Positions 29,149 to 37,358 of a stretch of 64,000 nt of DNA are shown here, in pieces. The notes below the pieces were generated by a model that ran no database searches, was not told the origin of the DNA, and saw nothing but the letters and a program-made list of their open reading frames with translations. The position numbers and the translations under genes were made by a program. Position 1 is the first letter of the stretch. Each line of letters begins with the position of its first letter. The stretch is from Microbacterium lacticum (GTDB taxonomy: Bacteria; Actinomycetota; Actinomycetes; Actinomycetales; Microbacteriaceae): the NCBI RefSeq assembly GCF_006716815.1, contig NZ_VFPS01000001.1, positions 248,001-312,000 of the forward strand, given 5' to 3'.

Positions 29149-29789
29149 TGGGTGTCGGGCCCGGATGCGGCGAGACGCCGTTGGACCCGGAAGAAGCAGA
29201 CGCCCTCACCCCACAGGCTCGTGAGATCTTCGGCGATGAGCCGAAGAAGATCGACCTCTACGAAGCTGAGCAGGCGATCAGCGATGACGTCAGCATCGCG
29301 TTGCTCGACGACATCGCCGACGGGCGACTCGTGCTCACCGACATCCTCACGGACGCGTTCCTCCGTGACCTGCATCAGAAGCTCTACGGAGACTTGTGGA
29401 CGTGGGCAGGTCGGTACCGAACGTGTGATCTCAACCTCGGCGTCGAACCCGAGCGCATCGCCGTCGAGCTCCGCGGATCGCTCGACAATATCCGGTACCG
29501 CTGGGAGCGCACCGACGACTGGACAGCACGCGAACTCGGCATCGCCGTACATGCCGAGTCCGTCCGCATCCACGGCTTCGTCGACGGGAACGGGCGAACG
29601 ACGCGCCTGCTCGCCGACCTGGTGTTCCTCGCCGCGCAAGACGCGGAGGCGATCGCAGAGACGTACGACTGGGACATCGACAAGCGACGATACATCGCCT
29701 TACTGCGTCAGTACGACGTCACCAGAGATCCCCAACCGCTCGCCGCGTTCGTGCCCGTCCAGAGGCTCGACGACGGAGAGAACCGGTGA
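29148..29789 (+). CDS. fic: Fic/DOC-family AMP-transferase toxin
   Basis: The 213-residue protein carries HGFVDGNGRTTR at 142-153, the Fic loop HxFx(D/E)GNGRxxR with catalytic H142; Gly replaces the usual Pro at 143. The amino-terminal ETPLDPEEADAL resembles the mobile mystery protein B group of Fic proteins. No inhibitory helix is seen within it, in line with a separate antitoxin upstream (class I). It would AMPylate target proteins. It is the last gene before the right island boundary. Confidence 0.88.
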   Translation: MGVGPGCGETPLDPEEADALTPQAREIFGDEPKKIDLYEAEQAISDDVSIALLDDIADGRLVLTDILTDAFLRDLHQKLYGDLWTWAGRYRTCDLNLGVEPERIAVELRGSLDNIRYRWERTDDWTARELGIAVHAESVRIHGFVDGNGRTTRLLADLVFLAAQDAEAIAETYDWDIDKRRYIALLRQYDVTRDPQPLAAFVPVQRLDDGENR

Positions 29790-29945
29790 TCAGATTGGTG
29801 ACCAGAAACCCTCCCGAGAGGCGCGAATCAGCACGAACCACTGCGTAGCTGTCGGTAGCCGGCGGTAGGCTCGACCCCATGAGATCCCTGAAATTACGGT
29901 GAACTCTACCGATTCGGGGCTTCGCCCGGACGGGCCAGGCGGCTC

Positions 29946-29981
29946 TCAGTTGTTCTTGGTTTGAGTCCAGGTACCCCAGCA
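29946..29981 (+). repeat. Right attachment repeat (attR-like)
   Basis: This 36-bp near-copy of the tRNA-Gln 3' end has one mismatch against 22932-22967. No tRNA 5' half precedes it. The 156 bp before it (29790-29945) hold no gene that I can see. Confidence 0.88.
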
Positions 29982-29988
29982 GTTTCGA

Positions 29989-30010
29989 AACCCCCGGTTC
30001 GCCGGGGGTT
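29989..30010 (+). terminator. Rho-independent terminator beyond attR
   Basis: AACCCCCGG pairs with CCGGGGGTT around a 4-nt loop, followed by TTT. It is probably the original tRNA-Gln terminator, now displaced 7 kb from the tRNA by the island. Confidence 0.8.
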
Positions 30011-30036
30011 TTCGCGTTGTGCCGCGCCGCGGCTGG

Positions 30037-30042
30037 TAGACC
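30037..30042 (+). promoter_or_regulatory. -10 element of the PAP2 gene (probably leaderless)
   Basis: TAGACC ends 6 nt before the ATG at 30049. Spacing matches the other leaderless promoters in the window. Confidence 0.5.
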
Positions 30043-30048
30043 TGAGGC

Positions 30049-30726
30049 ATGAGCTCCTCCATGCCCCGCGTCGGCCGCGCCGATGTCGTGGTGGGCGTCG
30101 TCGCGGCGGCGCTCTTCTGCCTCGTCGCGGTGGCCGTCGTCACCGGCTGGCCCCCGCTCGCCGAGATCGATCGCGCGGGCGCGGCCTGGGGGGAGCGGAA
30201 CGGCGGGGCGCAGTCGTGGTGGGTGCCGGTGTGGACCACCGTCTCGGCCGTGTTCGGGCCGCTCGCGTTCCGCATCGCGGCGGTCGTCGCGCTGGTGTGG
30301 ATGCTCGTGCGCCGGCGTCGCGGAGCGTCGCGCGCCGAGGCGTCCACGCTCTTCTTCGCGTCGGCGACGGTGCTCCTCGGCGGCATCGTGCCGGTCGCTG
30401 TGAAGGCGGTCGTCGACCGCCCACGGCCCGAGGCCGCGCTTGTCGACGCCCTGCACTCGTCGTTCCCCTCAGCCCACGCCTTCGGCATCACCACGGCGGC
30501 GCTCGTCGTGATGGTGGCGCTCGTCGGCCGCGTGTCCGTCGCCGCGTGGAGGGCGACGGGCGCCGTCGCGGGCGCGCTCGTCGTGCTCGTGTGCGTCGCG
30601 CGCGTCGCGCTGGCCGTGCACTACGTCACCGACGTGACGGCGGGGGTGTGCCTCGCGGTCGTCTGGGTGCTCGTCGCCCGGCTGCTGTGGCAGCGGCTCA
30701 GCGCTTCTTCCGCCGCGCCGGCGTGA
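30049..30726 (+). CDS. PAP2-family phosphatase, membrane
   Basis: The 225-residue protein has about six membrane segments and the three PAP2 motifs: KAVVDRPRP near residue 123, PSAHA near 142 and ARVALAVHYVTDV near 184. Such enzymes dephosphorylate undecaprenyl pyrophosphate or phosphatidic acid on the outer face of the membrane; which one is unknown here. Its 3' end overlaps the convergent PAP2/kinase gene by 29 bp. Confidence 0.9.
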   Translation: MSSSMPRVGRADVVVGVVAAALFCLVAVAVVTGWPPLAEIDRAGAAWGERNGGAQSWWVPVWTTVSAVFGPLAFRIAAVVALVWMLVRRRRGASRAEASTLFFASATVLLGGIVPVAVKAVVDRPRPEAALVDALHSSFPSAHAFGITTAALVVMVALVGRVSVAAWRATGAVAGALVVLVCVARVALAVHYVTDVTAGVCLAVVWVLVARLLWQRLSASSAAPA

Positions 30727-32257
30727 TCACGGTGAGCGCACGGGGGAGCACCCGGGCGTCGAGCCGGTCGATCTGCTCGCCGAGCTCGCCGTCGCGCGCG
30801 ATGCGATACGGCCCGTCAGGCAGCTCGAGGTGGTACTCGGCGTCGGAGAACTGCTGGTAGCGCTTGTTGCGCGCCATGCGCCCGGTGAAGAGGTCGAGCA
30901 CCACCCGGGCGCGCGAAGCCAGCCGCGTCACCCCGAGCACCCGCAGGTCGAGGCGGCTGTCGTCGAGCGCCGCGCGGTGCACGGGCGCGAAGCCGCGCGG
31001 TTCGTAACGGCCGTTGCCGATGAACAGCAGGCTGAACTTCGCGTCGACCGTGTCGCCGTCGAGGTCTTCCACGCGCACGCGCACGGCCTTGCCGCGCCCG
31101 AGGGTGCGCGCAGCCGCGACGACCGCGGCGAGCGGCTTGCCGATGCGGTGCTCGTACTTCTCGCGGATCGCGACGAAGTCGGTGTAGGCCCCGATCGAGG
31201 CGGTGTTGACGAAGATCGTGCCGTTCACCTCGCCGAGATCGACCTTGGCGTAGGTGCCCGCGTGGATCGCGTCGATCGCGGCCGACAGCGGGAACATGCC
31301 GAGATCCTTCGCGAAGTGGTTGAACGTGCCGGCGGGGAAGACGGCGAGCGGGATGCCGTTGTGCATCGCCGCGGCGGCCGCCTGCTGCACCGTGCCGTCG
31401 CCGCCGGCCACCGCGAGCACCTCGCACGAGGCCGCCGTGTCGCGGGTCACCTGCCCGTAGTCCTCGCCGTCGTTGCCCAGCTCGACGATCCGCATGCGCG
31501 GGAACGCCCGCCGCACCTCGGGGAGGATCTTCCCCGCGCGCCCCGACCCCGACTTGGGATTGATGACGAGCGCGATGCCCTCGCCGTCGGGGTTCGCCTT
31601 CCCCGCGTGCACCGTGAGGTCGTCCTGCGTGGGGTCGATGCGCTCGACGGGCACGACCTTCGTCGTGAGCCAGGCGATCGTCTCACCCAGGGCGAAGCCG
31701 GCGAGCACATCGGACGGGTAGTGCGCCCCCGTCGCGACGCGCGAGAAGCCGACGAGTCCTGCGAGCATGCGCAGCGGCACGGACAGCGCCGGCCATTCCG
31801 CGGCCGCGCCCGCCGCGAACGCCATGGCGCTCGCGGAATGTCCGCTCGGGAAAGACGTCGATTGCGGAATGCGATGCGCGAGCCGCTGTGCAGGCACCTG
31901 GGTGATCGAGGGGCGCGGCCTGCGGTGCAGACGCTTGGATACCTGGTTGGCGATGAGGCTCGTCACCGCGATCGAGACGAGACCGCGCGCCGCGCCGCGG
32001 CGTGCCCGCGGGCGGCCGGTCAGCGTCATCAGGCCGGCGATCACGATCCAAAGCACCGAGCGGTCGGCGGCGCGGGTGAGGCGCGGCATCGTGGCATCCA
32101 GCAGCGGGCTCTTCGTGTTCGCGATCGCGTCGAAGGTCGCGACATCGAGGGCGTCGATCTGGTGACGGACGCTCCGCCAGCGACGCGTGTTGCCGGCCTC
32201 TGTCGTGTTCGTGCGCATGCGCGTCTGCTTCCCCTGCGTCTTCCGCTCCCGCGTCAT
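30698..32257 (-). CDS. PAP2 phosphatase fused to diacylglycerol/sphingosine kinase-like domain
   Basis: The 519-residue fusion has PAP2 motifs in the amino-terminal part (KRLHRRPRP, PSGHSAS and the block SRVATGAHYPSDV, residues about 108-190). A lipid kinase catalytic domain follows from about residue 225, with NPKSGSGRAGK, then GGDGTVQQ and PAGTFNHFAKDLG. The fusion is common in actinobacteria and suggests linked dephosphorylation and phosphorylation of lipids. It starts 12 bp after the DUF262 gene stop, so the two are probably co-transcribed. Confidence 0.92.
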   Translation of the reverse strand: MTRERKTQGKQTRMRTNTTEAGNTRRWRSVRHQIDALDVATFDAIANTKSPLLDATMPRLTRAADRSVLWIVIAGLMTLTGRPRARRGAARGLVSIAVTSLIANQVSKRLHRRPRPSITQVPAQRLAHRIPQSTSFPSGHSASAMAFAAGAAAEWPALSVPLRMLAGLVGFSRVATGAHYPSDVLAGFALGETIAWLTTKVVPVERIDPTQDDLTVHAGKANPDGEGIALVINPKSGSGRAGKILPEVRRAFPRMRIVELGNDGEDYGQVTRDTAASCEVLAVAGGDGTVQQAAAAAMHNGIPLAVFPAGTFNHFAKDLGMFPLSAAIDAIHAGTYAKVDLGEVNGTIFVNTASIGAYTDFVAIREKYEHRIGKPLAAVVAAARTLGRGKAVRVRVEDLDGDTVDAKFSLLFIGNGRYEPRGFAPVHRAALDDSRLDLRVLGVTRLASRARVVLDLFTGRMARNKRYQQFSDAEYHLELPDGPYRIARDGELGEQIDRLDARVLPRALTVITPARRKKR

Positions 32258-32269
32258 CTCGCCTCCCGC

Positions 32270-34330
32270 TCAGGCCATCGCGTCACCGATGTAGCTGTAC
32301 TTCAGAAACACCTCGCTCGCCCATCCGGCCTCTTCGAGCACTCCCTGCACAGCAGAGAGCATGTACTTGGCGTCCCACCCCATGTAGAGGTAGCGCGGAT
32401 CGTCGCCGCCGGCGATCTGATCCCACTGACCGTTCCATGCCATCGCGGAATACACGGGCCCGCCGCGACGGGCGCTGAAATCGATGACCGCCTGGCGAGA
32501 CTCGGGGGACTCCGCCCAGAGGCGCTGGAAGATGCGGTTGAAGAGGTACCGGATGTCGGCGACCTCCCAGTGCTCGCCGCGGAACTCGACGTAGTCGAAC
32601 TCGCGCTGCCAGCCGCGCGGCCACCCGCGTCGGAGGCGCGCGTCGAGGACCGGCGTGAGGTTGTCGTCGTCGATGCTGACCACGGCCGGCCGCGCCCACA
32701 CCCGCAGAAACGCCTCGGTGAGCCGTGCGGTGCGCGCGGCGATCTCCGCCGTCGACCACGCGGGGCTCTCGGCGATGGCCGCAGTGAGCGAGATGTCGCT
32801 CGCGGCATATATGCGGCGTTTGTCGGGGAAGGAGGCGTCGAACGCGCGATCGGCGAGCGGCTCCTCGAGGAGAGTCAGGTTGCCGAGCGTCTGCGACAGC
32901 GCGCGGAAGCTGTTCTGCTCGTCGGCCTCGAGGTCGGCCCAGCGGCGGTCGCCGTCGGGCGACCAGTCGTCGGACGGCGCGACCGGAACGACGTGATCGA
33001 CATCGAACCCCGCCGGGTCTGTGAGGCCGGCGAGGCGGCCGAGCACGTAGCGGGGGTGCGGGAGATCGCCGTACTTGAGGCCCACGCGGGTGCGCTCGTC
33101 GGACGGCGTGATGCGCGCGATCGCGTGCACGAGGTCGTCGCGGCCGCGCTCGGCGGCGCGGCAGAGCCGGGCGACCAGGCGATCCGTGGAGATCCCGACG
33201 ATCACGCGCCGCAGCAGCAGCGACTGCACCTGCTCGAGGGAGAGGATCAGCTCGTCTCGGTCGAGCAGCCCGTGCACGTGGTCGCCGTAGAGGCGGAGGA
33301 GCAGAGGCGCGACGCCGCGACCGAAGGTGCCGAGGTACGCGAACTGCTGCCCGATCTCGGGGTCGGGAGTGTGCGCCGGGTCGAGCAGCAGCCCGTAGAT
33401 CTCCGCGTATTCGCGCCACTGCGCGGCGTGACCGCGCAGCGCCTCGACGCCGAGCCGCGGGAACTCGTGGCGGAACGCGTCGTAGACTGCTCGGCCGCCC
33501 GACGCATCGACTTCGCGTCCGGTGAGCATGACCAGATAGTGCCGCCAGAACGCGCCGATCTGCTCGCCGGTCGCCTCTTCGATCGGCAGCCAGTACTCGT
33601 TCTCGATCTCGCTCTGCTGCTCATGGGTCAGCCCCATCAGCACGTAGTTGTGGATGAGCTCGTGGTCGCGCAGCGGCTCACCGGTGGAGTTCAGGCTCTC
33701 GAACGTCTGCTGCGCGTTGGCCTCGGGGCCGAGCGTGATCGAGACGTGCTCGAGCTTCTGCAGCCCTCGCCAGATGCTCGGCGCCTCGCCGGGGCGGATC
33801 TGACTGCGGAAGAACGCGTAGTTGTCGTCGAAGCGCGACTCGCGGGCCTGCTCGCCCGGTGCGCGGCGGTCGTGCACGACGCTGTCGAAGACGTCGGCCC
33901 ATGCGCGGTGGGGACGGAGCTTGGTGCGCGAGGGGTCGTCGTCGCGCACCAGCACACGGGAGAGCTCGGCGGCGAGCGCGGGGTCTTCGTCCCGCAGCGA
34001 ATGCTGGAGCGCGGCGACCAGCAGCATGAGCGTCGTCAGGCGCTGCTGGCCGTCGATCAGGACGAGGTGCGCACCCGACTCGGTGTCATCCGACGCCGCG
34101 GTGGAGAGGATCGATCCGATGAAGTGGGTGTCCGTGGCATCCGCCGCCGACACCGCGCGCACATCGCTCAGCAGCTGCTCGCAGCCGCCGATGTCCCACC
34201 GGTACTGCCGCTGATACACCGGCACGACGATCGTCGTCTCCGGTGCCTGGAGCCACCCGATCGTGTTCACGGCGGTCGCCTGGACGTGGGCGGCGGTCGC
34301 ATCGGCGGGGGCGGGGGTCACTGTGCTCAT
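32270..34330 (-). CDS. DUF262/DUF1524 protein of the GmrSD type, with C-terminal extension
   Basis: The 686-residue protein has the DUF262 ParB-like domain with VPVYQRQYRW (36-45), HFIGSI (69-74) and IDGQQRLTTL (92-101). The DUF1524 HNH-like nuclease domain has VDHVVP (444-449), LGNLTLL with N484, and K504 in FPDKRRIY. Such fused proteins are nucleotide-dependent type IV restriction enzymes against modified phage DNA. Residues from about 560 form an extra domain that I do not recognise (FDYVEFRGEHWEV, MGWDAKYMLSAVQ). It lies outside the island, next to a lipid enzyme. Confidence 0.88.
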   Translation of the reverse strand: MSTVTPAPADATAAHVQATAVNTIGWLQAPETTIVVPVYQRQYRWDIGGCEQLLSDVRAVSAADATDTHFIGSILSTAASDDTESGAHLVLIDGQQRLTTLMLLVAALQHSLRDEDPALAAELSRVLVRDDDPSRTKLRPHRAWADVFDSVVHDRRAPGEQARESRFDDNYAFFRSQIRPGEAPSIWRGLQKLEHVSITLGPEANAQQTFESLNSTGEPLRDHELIHNYVLMGLTHEQQSEIENEYWLPIEEATGEQIGAFWRHYLVMLTGREVDASGGRAVYDAFRHEFPRLGVEALRGHAAQWREYAEIYGLLLDPAHTPDPEIGQQFAYLGTFGRGVAPLLLRLYGDHVHGLLDRDELILSLEQVQSLLLRRVIVGISTDRLVARLCRAAERGRDDLVHAIARITPSDERTRVGLKYGDLPHPRYVLGRLAGLTDPAGFDVDHVVPVAPSDDWSPDGDRRWADLEADEQNSFRALSQTLGNLTLLEEPLADRAFDASFPDKRRIYAASDISLTAAIAESPAWSTAEIAARTARLTEAFLRVWARPAVVSIDDDNLTPVLDARLRRGWPRGWQREFDYVEFRGEHWEVADIRYLFNRIFQRLWAESPESRQAVIDFSARRGGPVYSAMAWNGQWDQIAGGDDPRYLYMGWDAKYMLSAVQGVLEEAGWASEVFLKYSYIGDAMA

Positions 34331-34392
34331 CGTCAGAAAAACGCTCCTCGAAAACCTCGGTCGAGTCTAATCGCGTCCATCAGACCGCTCTG

Positions 34393-34404
34393 TAGGCTTG
34401 CCTA
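34393..34404 (+). promoter_or_regulatory. DtxR/IdeR-like iron box candidate
   Basis: TAGGCTTGCCTA is a perfect palindrome followed by AG. It matches the first half of the DtxR/IdeR iron box (AGGTTAGCCTAA type) and lies about 50 bp before the oxygenase-like gene. It could repress this gene when iron is plentiful. The second half of the 19-bp consensus is poor. Confidence 0.45.
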
Positions 34405-34454
34405 AGTCGGCGTGTAAAAACTTCGCTCGTCCGACAGAAAGGGCATGATCCGTC

Positions 34455-35228
34455 ATGGCATACATCAAGAGCGCCGCTCTGGAAGAGACCGGGTACGTCG
34501 TCCTCGACCCCTACGGCAAGGAGATCGACCCGAAGGAGTGGCTCGACGTCGAATACGTCGACTGGAAGTCCTCCGGCGACACCCGCTTCGCCCCGCTGGC
34601 CTCGGCCAAGGGTGAGATCGAATGCAACGGCTTCTGGAACCACAAGCCGCCGCGCACCGACAAGGACGGTGTGTGGATCGACTCGCAGACCGCGATCGCA
34701 CCGACCCTCACCGAGCGCGCGCTCGAGCCGGGTGCCAACGTCGGCCGCTGCCGCATCATCGAGCTGCAGCCGAACACCTACGCCGACTGCCTGTACAACC
34801 TGCACCAGGATGACAACAACCGCCTGAACCCGGACGGCACCGGCTGGGTCGTGCGCGGCTTCTTCAACCTCACCGACGACAAGACCAGCTACTTCGTGCT
34901 GCGCGAGAACCGCACCGACCCGAGCGAGGAGACCCGCATCGCCCTGCCGGCCGGCGCGCAGCTGATCGTCGACACGCAGCGCCTGTGGCACGCCGCGGCG
35001 CACTACGGCGACGAGCCGCGCTACTGCCTCATCACCTCGTGGGAGTCGGGCCCCGAGCTCGACGCCTACATCGCCAAGTACAACGGCGTGAACAAGGTCG
35101 AGAGCTACCCCGTCGACCAGGAGACGCTCGACGCCGGCCAGATCGAGCAGGAGCGTCGCATCGCGGCCCGCGCCGCCGCGCTCGCCGCCCGCGGTCAGCA
35201 GGACGTCAACGTCATGAGCGAGGCCTGA
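34455..35228 (+). CDS. Possible 2-oxoglutarate/Fe(II) oxygenase-like protein
   Basis: The 257-residue protein has a likely facial triad H117-Q-D119 and H179, with R189 ten residues after the distal histidine. That is the spacing seen in Fe(II)/2-oxoglutarate dioxygenases of the double-stranded beta-helix fold. The segment between (WVVRGFFNLTDDKTSYFVLR) fits beta strands. I do not recognise the family, so substrate is unknown. Very GC-uniform, strongly biased codons suggest high expression. A DtxR-like box lies upstream and a strong terminator downstream, so it is probably monocistronic. Confidence 0.6.
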   Translation: MAYIKSAALEETGYVVLDPYGKEIDPKEWLDVEYVDWKSSGDTRFAPLASAKGEIECNGFWNHKPPRTDKDGVWIDSQTAIAPTLTERALEPGANVGRCRIIELQPNTYADCLYNLHQDDNNRLNPDGTGWVVRGFFNLTDDKTSYFVLRENRTDPSEETRIALPAGAQLIVDTQRLWHAAAHYGDEPRYCLITSWESGPELDAYIAKYNGVNKVESYPVDQETLDAGQIEQERRIAARAAALAARGQQDVNVMSEA

Positions 35229-35255
35229 GCCTCGCCGCGACCCGCGACAGCCGAG

Positions 35256-35282
35256 AAGGCCCCCGCCAGTGGCGGGGGCCTT
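35256..35282. terminator. Bidirectional rho-independent terminator
   Basis: AAGGCCCCCGCC pairs with GGCGGGGGCCTT around AGT. It has A residues before and T residues after, so it can stop both the oxygenase-like gene and the convergent heptad-repeat gene. Confidence 0.88.
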
Positions 35283-35306
35283 CTTGCGTACAGCGGGCAG
35301 GGCGGG

Positions 35307-37358
35307 TCAGGCCGCCGTGTACTCGCGGACCCGGTTGCGGTGCGAGATGCGGTGCGCCGCCCACAGGGAGCCGGCGATGAGACCGGCGATCAGCGCGCCG
35401 AAGATCCACGGCATGACCGTCGGCGTGAGGCCGGACGTCTTGGTCTTCATCTCGCCCGTGCCTCCCGCGATCAGCGAGTTGCCGTCGGCGATCTGCGTCG
35501 CCCCGTCGGCCACCTTGCCCGAACCCTCCGACACCTTGACGGTGCCTGTGGAGAGGTCCCCGGCGCCGGTCTCGAGAGCCTTCACGCCGGTCGCCAGGCG
35601 GCCCGCGCCCGCCGAGAGCGTTTGCGTACCGTCGGCGAGTGACGTCGCTCCCGCGGAGAGGTTGTCCGCACCGACGGCGAGATTCTGCGCGCCCGAGCTG
35701 AGTCCCAGCGCACCCGTGGCGAGAGACTGCGTCCCGTTCGCGAGGGTTCCTGCGCCGGCCGAGAGGTCGGTGGCTCCGGATGCGAGGGTGGTGGCCCCAG
35801 CATCCAGCCGCTGGACACCCGCGGACAGTTCGCCCGACTTCGCGGCGAGCGTCGCCGCACCGTCGGTGAGGCCGCCCGCCTTCGATTTCAGCGTCGAGAG
35901 TCCGGCGGCGAGGTCGCCCGCGCCCGTGTCAAGGGTCGCGAGTCCACTCACCAGATCGCCCGACCTGGCCGAGGCCGTCGCGAGTCCGTTCGACAGGGCA
36001 CCCGACGTGGTCGCGATGGTCCCCGCCCCGGCGGCGAGCTCGCCCGACTTGGCGACGAGGGTATCAAGGCCCGCCGAGAGGGATGCCGATCCATCCTTCA
36101 GCGAGCTGGCGCCGCGGGCCACGCTGGCGGCTCCGGTCTCGAGGTCGGCGGCACCCGCAGCCACGCGGCCCGCGCCCTCCTGAAGCTGCGCCGCGCCCCG
36201 GCTGAGCGCGCCGGAGCCGTCGCTCACCCCCTGTGCGCCGGTCGCCAGGTCGCTCGCACCTGCGACGAGGCCGTCGGCGCCGAGCTGGAGATCGCTTGCT
36301 GCCTGAGCGAGCGCGCGCAGGTGGCCGATGGTGGCCGGATCGGCCGATGCGGCTTGGAGGTTGTCGGCGACCTGGGTGAGGCTCTGCTGCAGGGATGCGG
36401 CGCCACCGGCGAGCCGTCCGGCCCCTGCCTGAAGGCTCGTGACGCCGTCGGCGACCTGGGCGGTCCCGGTTGTGAGGTTCGCGGCGGCCGCGGCGAGATT
36501 CGTCGCACCCGTCGAGGCGGATCGGGCTCCCGCCGCAAACGTGTGCGTGCCTGCGGCCAGACTCGCGGCTCCGTCGTTCAGCGCAGATGCCCCCGCCGCG
36601 ACGTTCGTGCCGCCTGCCGCTGCGGCGCCGATGCCGGCAGACAGCGCCGACGCGCCGCCGGAGATCTGACCGAGCCCGGCGTTCAGGGCGCCGGCGCCGG
36701 CGAACAGCGCCCCGATGCCTTCAGCCAGCTGCCCCGCACCGGCACGCGCGTTGTCGGAGCCGCCGTCGAGGCGAGCCGCGCCCGCCTCGAGCCGGTCGAT
36801 TCCCCCCTTGGCCTCGTTCGCACCGGCGGAGAGGCGCTGCGCCCCGTCGGCGAGCTGCGCCGCCCCGGGGGCCGCCTGCGAGGTGCCTGCCTTGAGCTGC
36901 TGGGCACCGCTGTCGAGGCGCTGCACCCCCGCGACGAGGCGGGTCGCCCCGGCGGCGGCGGACGCCGCACCATCGCTCACCTTCGCCGCGCCCTCGGACG
37001 CCGATGCGGCACCCTCGGCGAGCGTTCCAGCTCCTGTCGAGAGCGCCTGTGCGCCGGCGGCGGCACTCGTCGCCCCGGCGGACAGAGACGTCGCACCCGC
37101 CGCGGCGTCGGCGGCTCCGGCGTCGAGCTTCTTCGCCCCGGCGGCGAGCGCGTCGGCGCCGCCGGCGAGGGTGGTGGCGCCGGCGGCGAGCGACTCCGAG
37201 CCGGTCGCCGCCTTTCCGGCGCCGTCGTCGAGCCGGGCGGCGCCGGCGGACATCGTCGCGGCGGTGAGGAGGTACAGGCAGGTCATCGCGGCCAGCAGCA
37301 GGCTGAGGACGATGACGGTGACACGCATGCCCCAGCGATGGGTATGGGTACTCGACAT
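35307..37358 (-). CDS. Membrane-anchored X-X-X-Leu-X-X-Gly heptad-repeat protein
   Basis: This 683-residue protein consists of an amino-terminal membrane segment (about 11-33), roughly 600 residues of Leu/Gly heptads (LAAGAT, LSAGA, LADGA types), and a C-terminal membrane segment (about 645-665) with a basic tail. The repeat matches the TIGR03057 heptads found in YhgE/Pip proteins, but the ABC-2-like membrane domain of those is missing. The layout predicts a long extracytoplasmic helical rod tethered at both ends. Function is unknown. It is convergent with the oxygenase-like gene. Confidence 0.85.
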   Translation of the reverse strand: MSSTHTHRWGMRVTVIVLSLLLAAMTCLYLLTAATMSAGAARLDDGAGKAATGSESLAAGATTLAGGADALAAGAKKLDAGAADAAAGATSLSAGATSAAAGAQALSTGAGTLAEGAASASEGAAKVSDGAASAAAGATRLVAGVQRLDSGAQQLKAGTSQAAPGAAQLADGAQRLSAGANEAKGGIDRLEAGAARLDGGSDNARAGAGQLAEGIGALFAGAGALNAGLGQISGGASALSAGIGAAAAGGTNVAAGASALNDGAASLAAGTHTFAAGARSASTGATNLAAAAANLTTGTAQVADGVTSLQAGAGRLAGGAASLQQSLTQVADNLQAASADPATIGHLRALAQAASDLQLGADGLVAGASDLATGAQGVSDGSGALSRGAAQLQEGAGRVAAGAADLETGAASVARGASSLKDGSASLSAGLDTLVAKSGELAAGAGTIATTSGALSNGLATASARSGDLVSGLATLDTGAGDLAAGLSTLKSKAGGLTDGAATLAAKSGELSAGVQRLDAGATTLASGATDLSAGAGTLANGTQSLATGALGLSSGAQNLAVGADNLSAGATSLADGTQTLSAGAGRLATGVKALETGAGDLSTGTVKVSEGSGKVADGATQIADGNSLIAGGTGEMKTKTSGLTPTVMPWIFGALIAGLIAGSLWAAHRISHRNRVREYTAA

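Larger units (their letters stand above)
22894..29981. mobile_element. tRNA-Gln genomic island carrying defence/toxin-antitoxin genes
   Basis: The island runs from the intact tRNA-Gln to a 36-bp near-copy of its 3' end (1 mismatch) at 29946-29981. Inside are an uncharacterised two-gene module, an integrase remnant interrupted by IS481, an AbiEi/AbiEii pair, a pRiA4b ORF-3 protein and a Fic/antitoxin pair. Core-like genes resume on both sides. The element looks immobile because the integrase lacks its amino-terminal half. The boundaries are inferred from the repeat. Confidence 0.8.

Noticed and set aside
30830..34405. A 1191-codon open frame on the plus strand
   Set aside because: It is antisense to the PAP2/kinase and DUF262 genes, rich in Arg, Asp, Glu, Val and His as expected from GC-rich shadow frames, and has no recognisable domain.
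35269..36183. Plus-strand frame with repeated Ala-Pro units
   Set aside because: It is the antisense reading of the Leu/Gly heptad gene; the repeat pattern is inherited from it.
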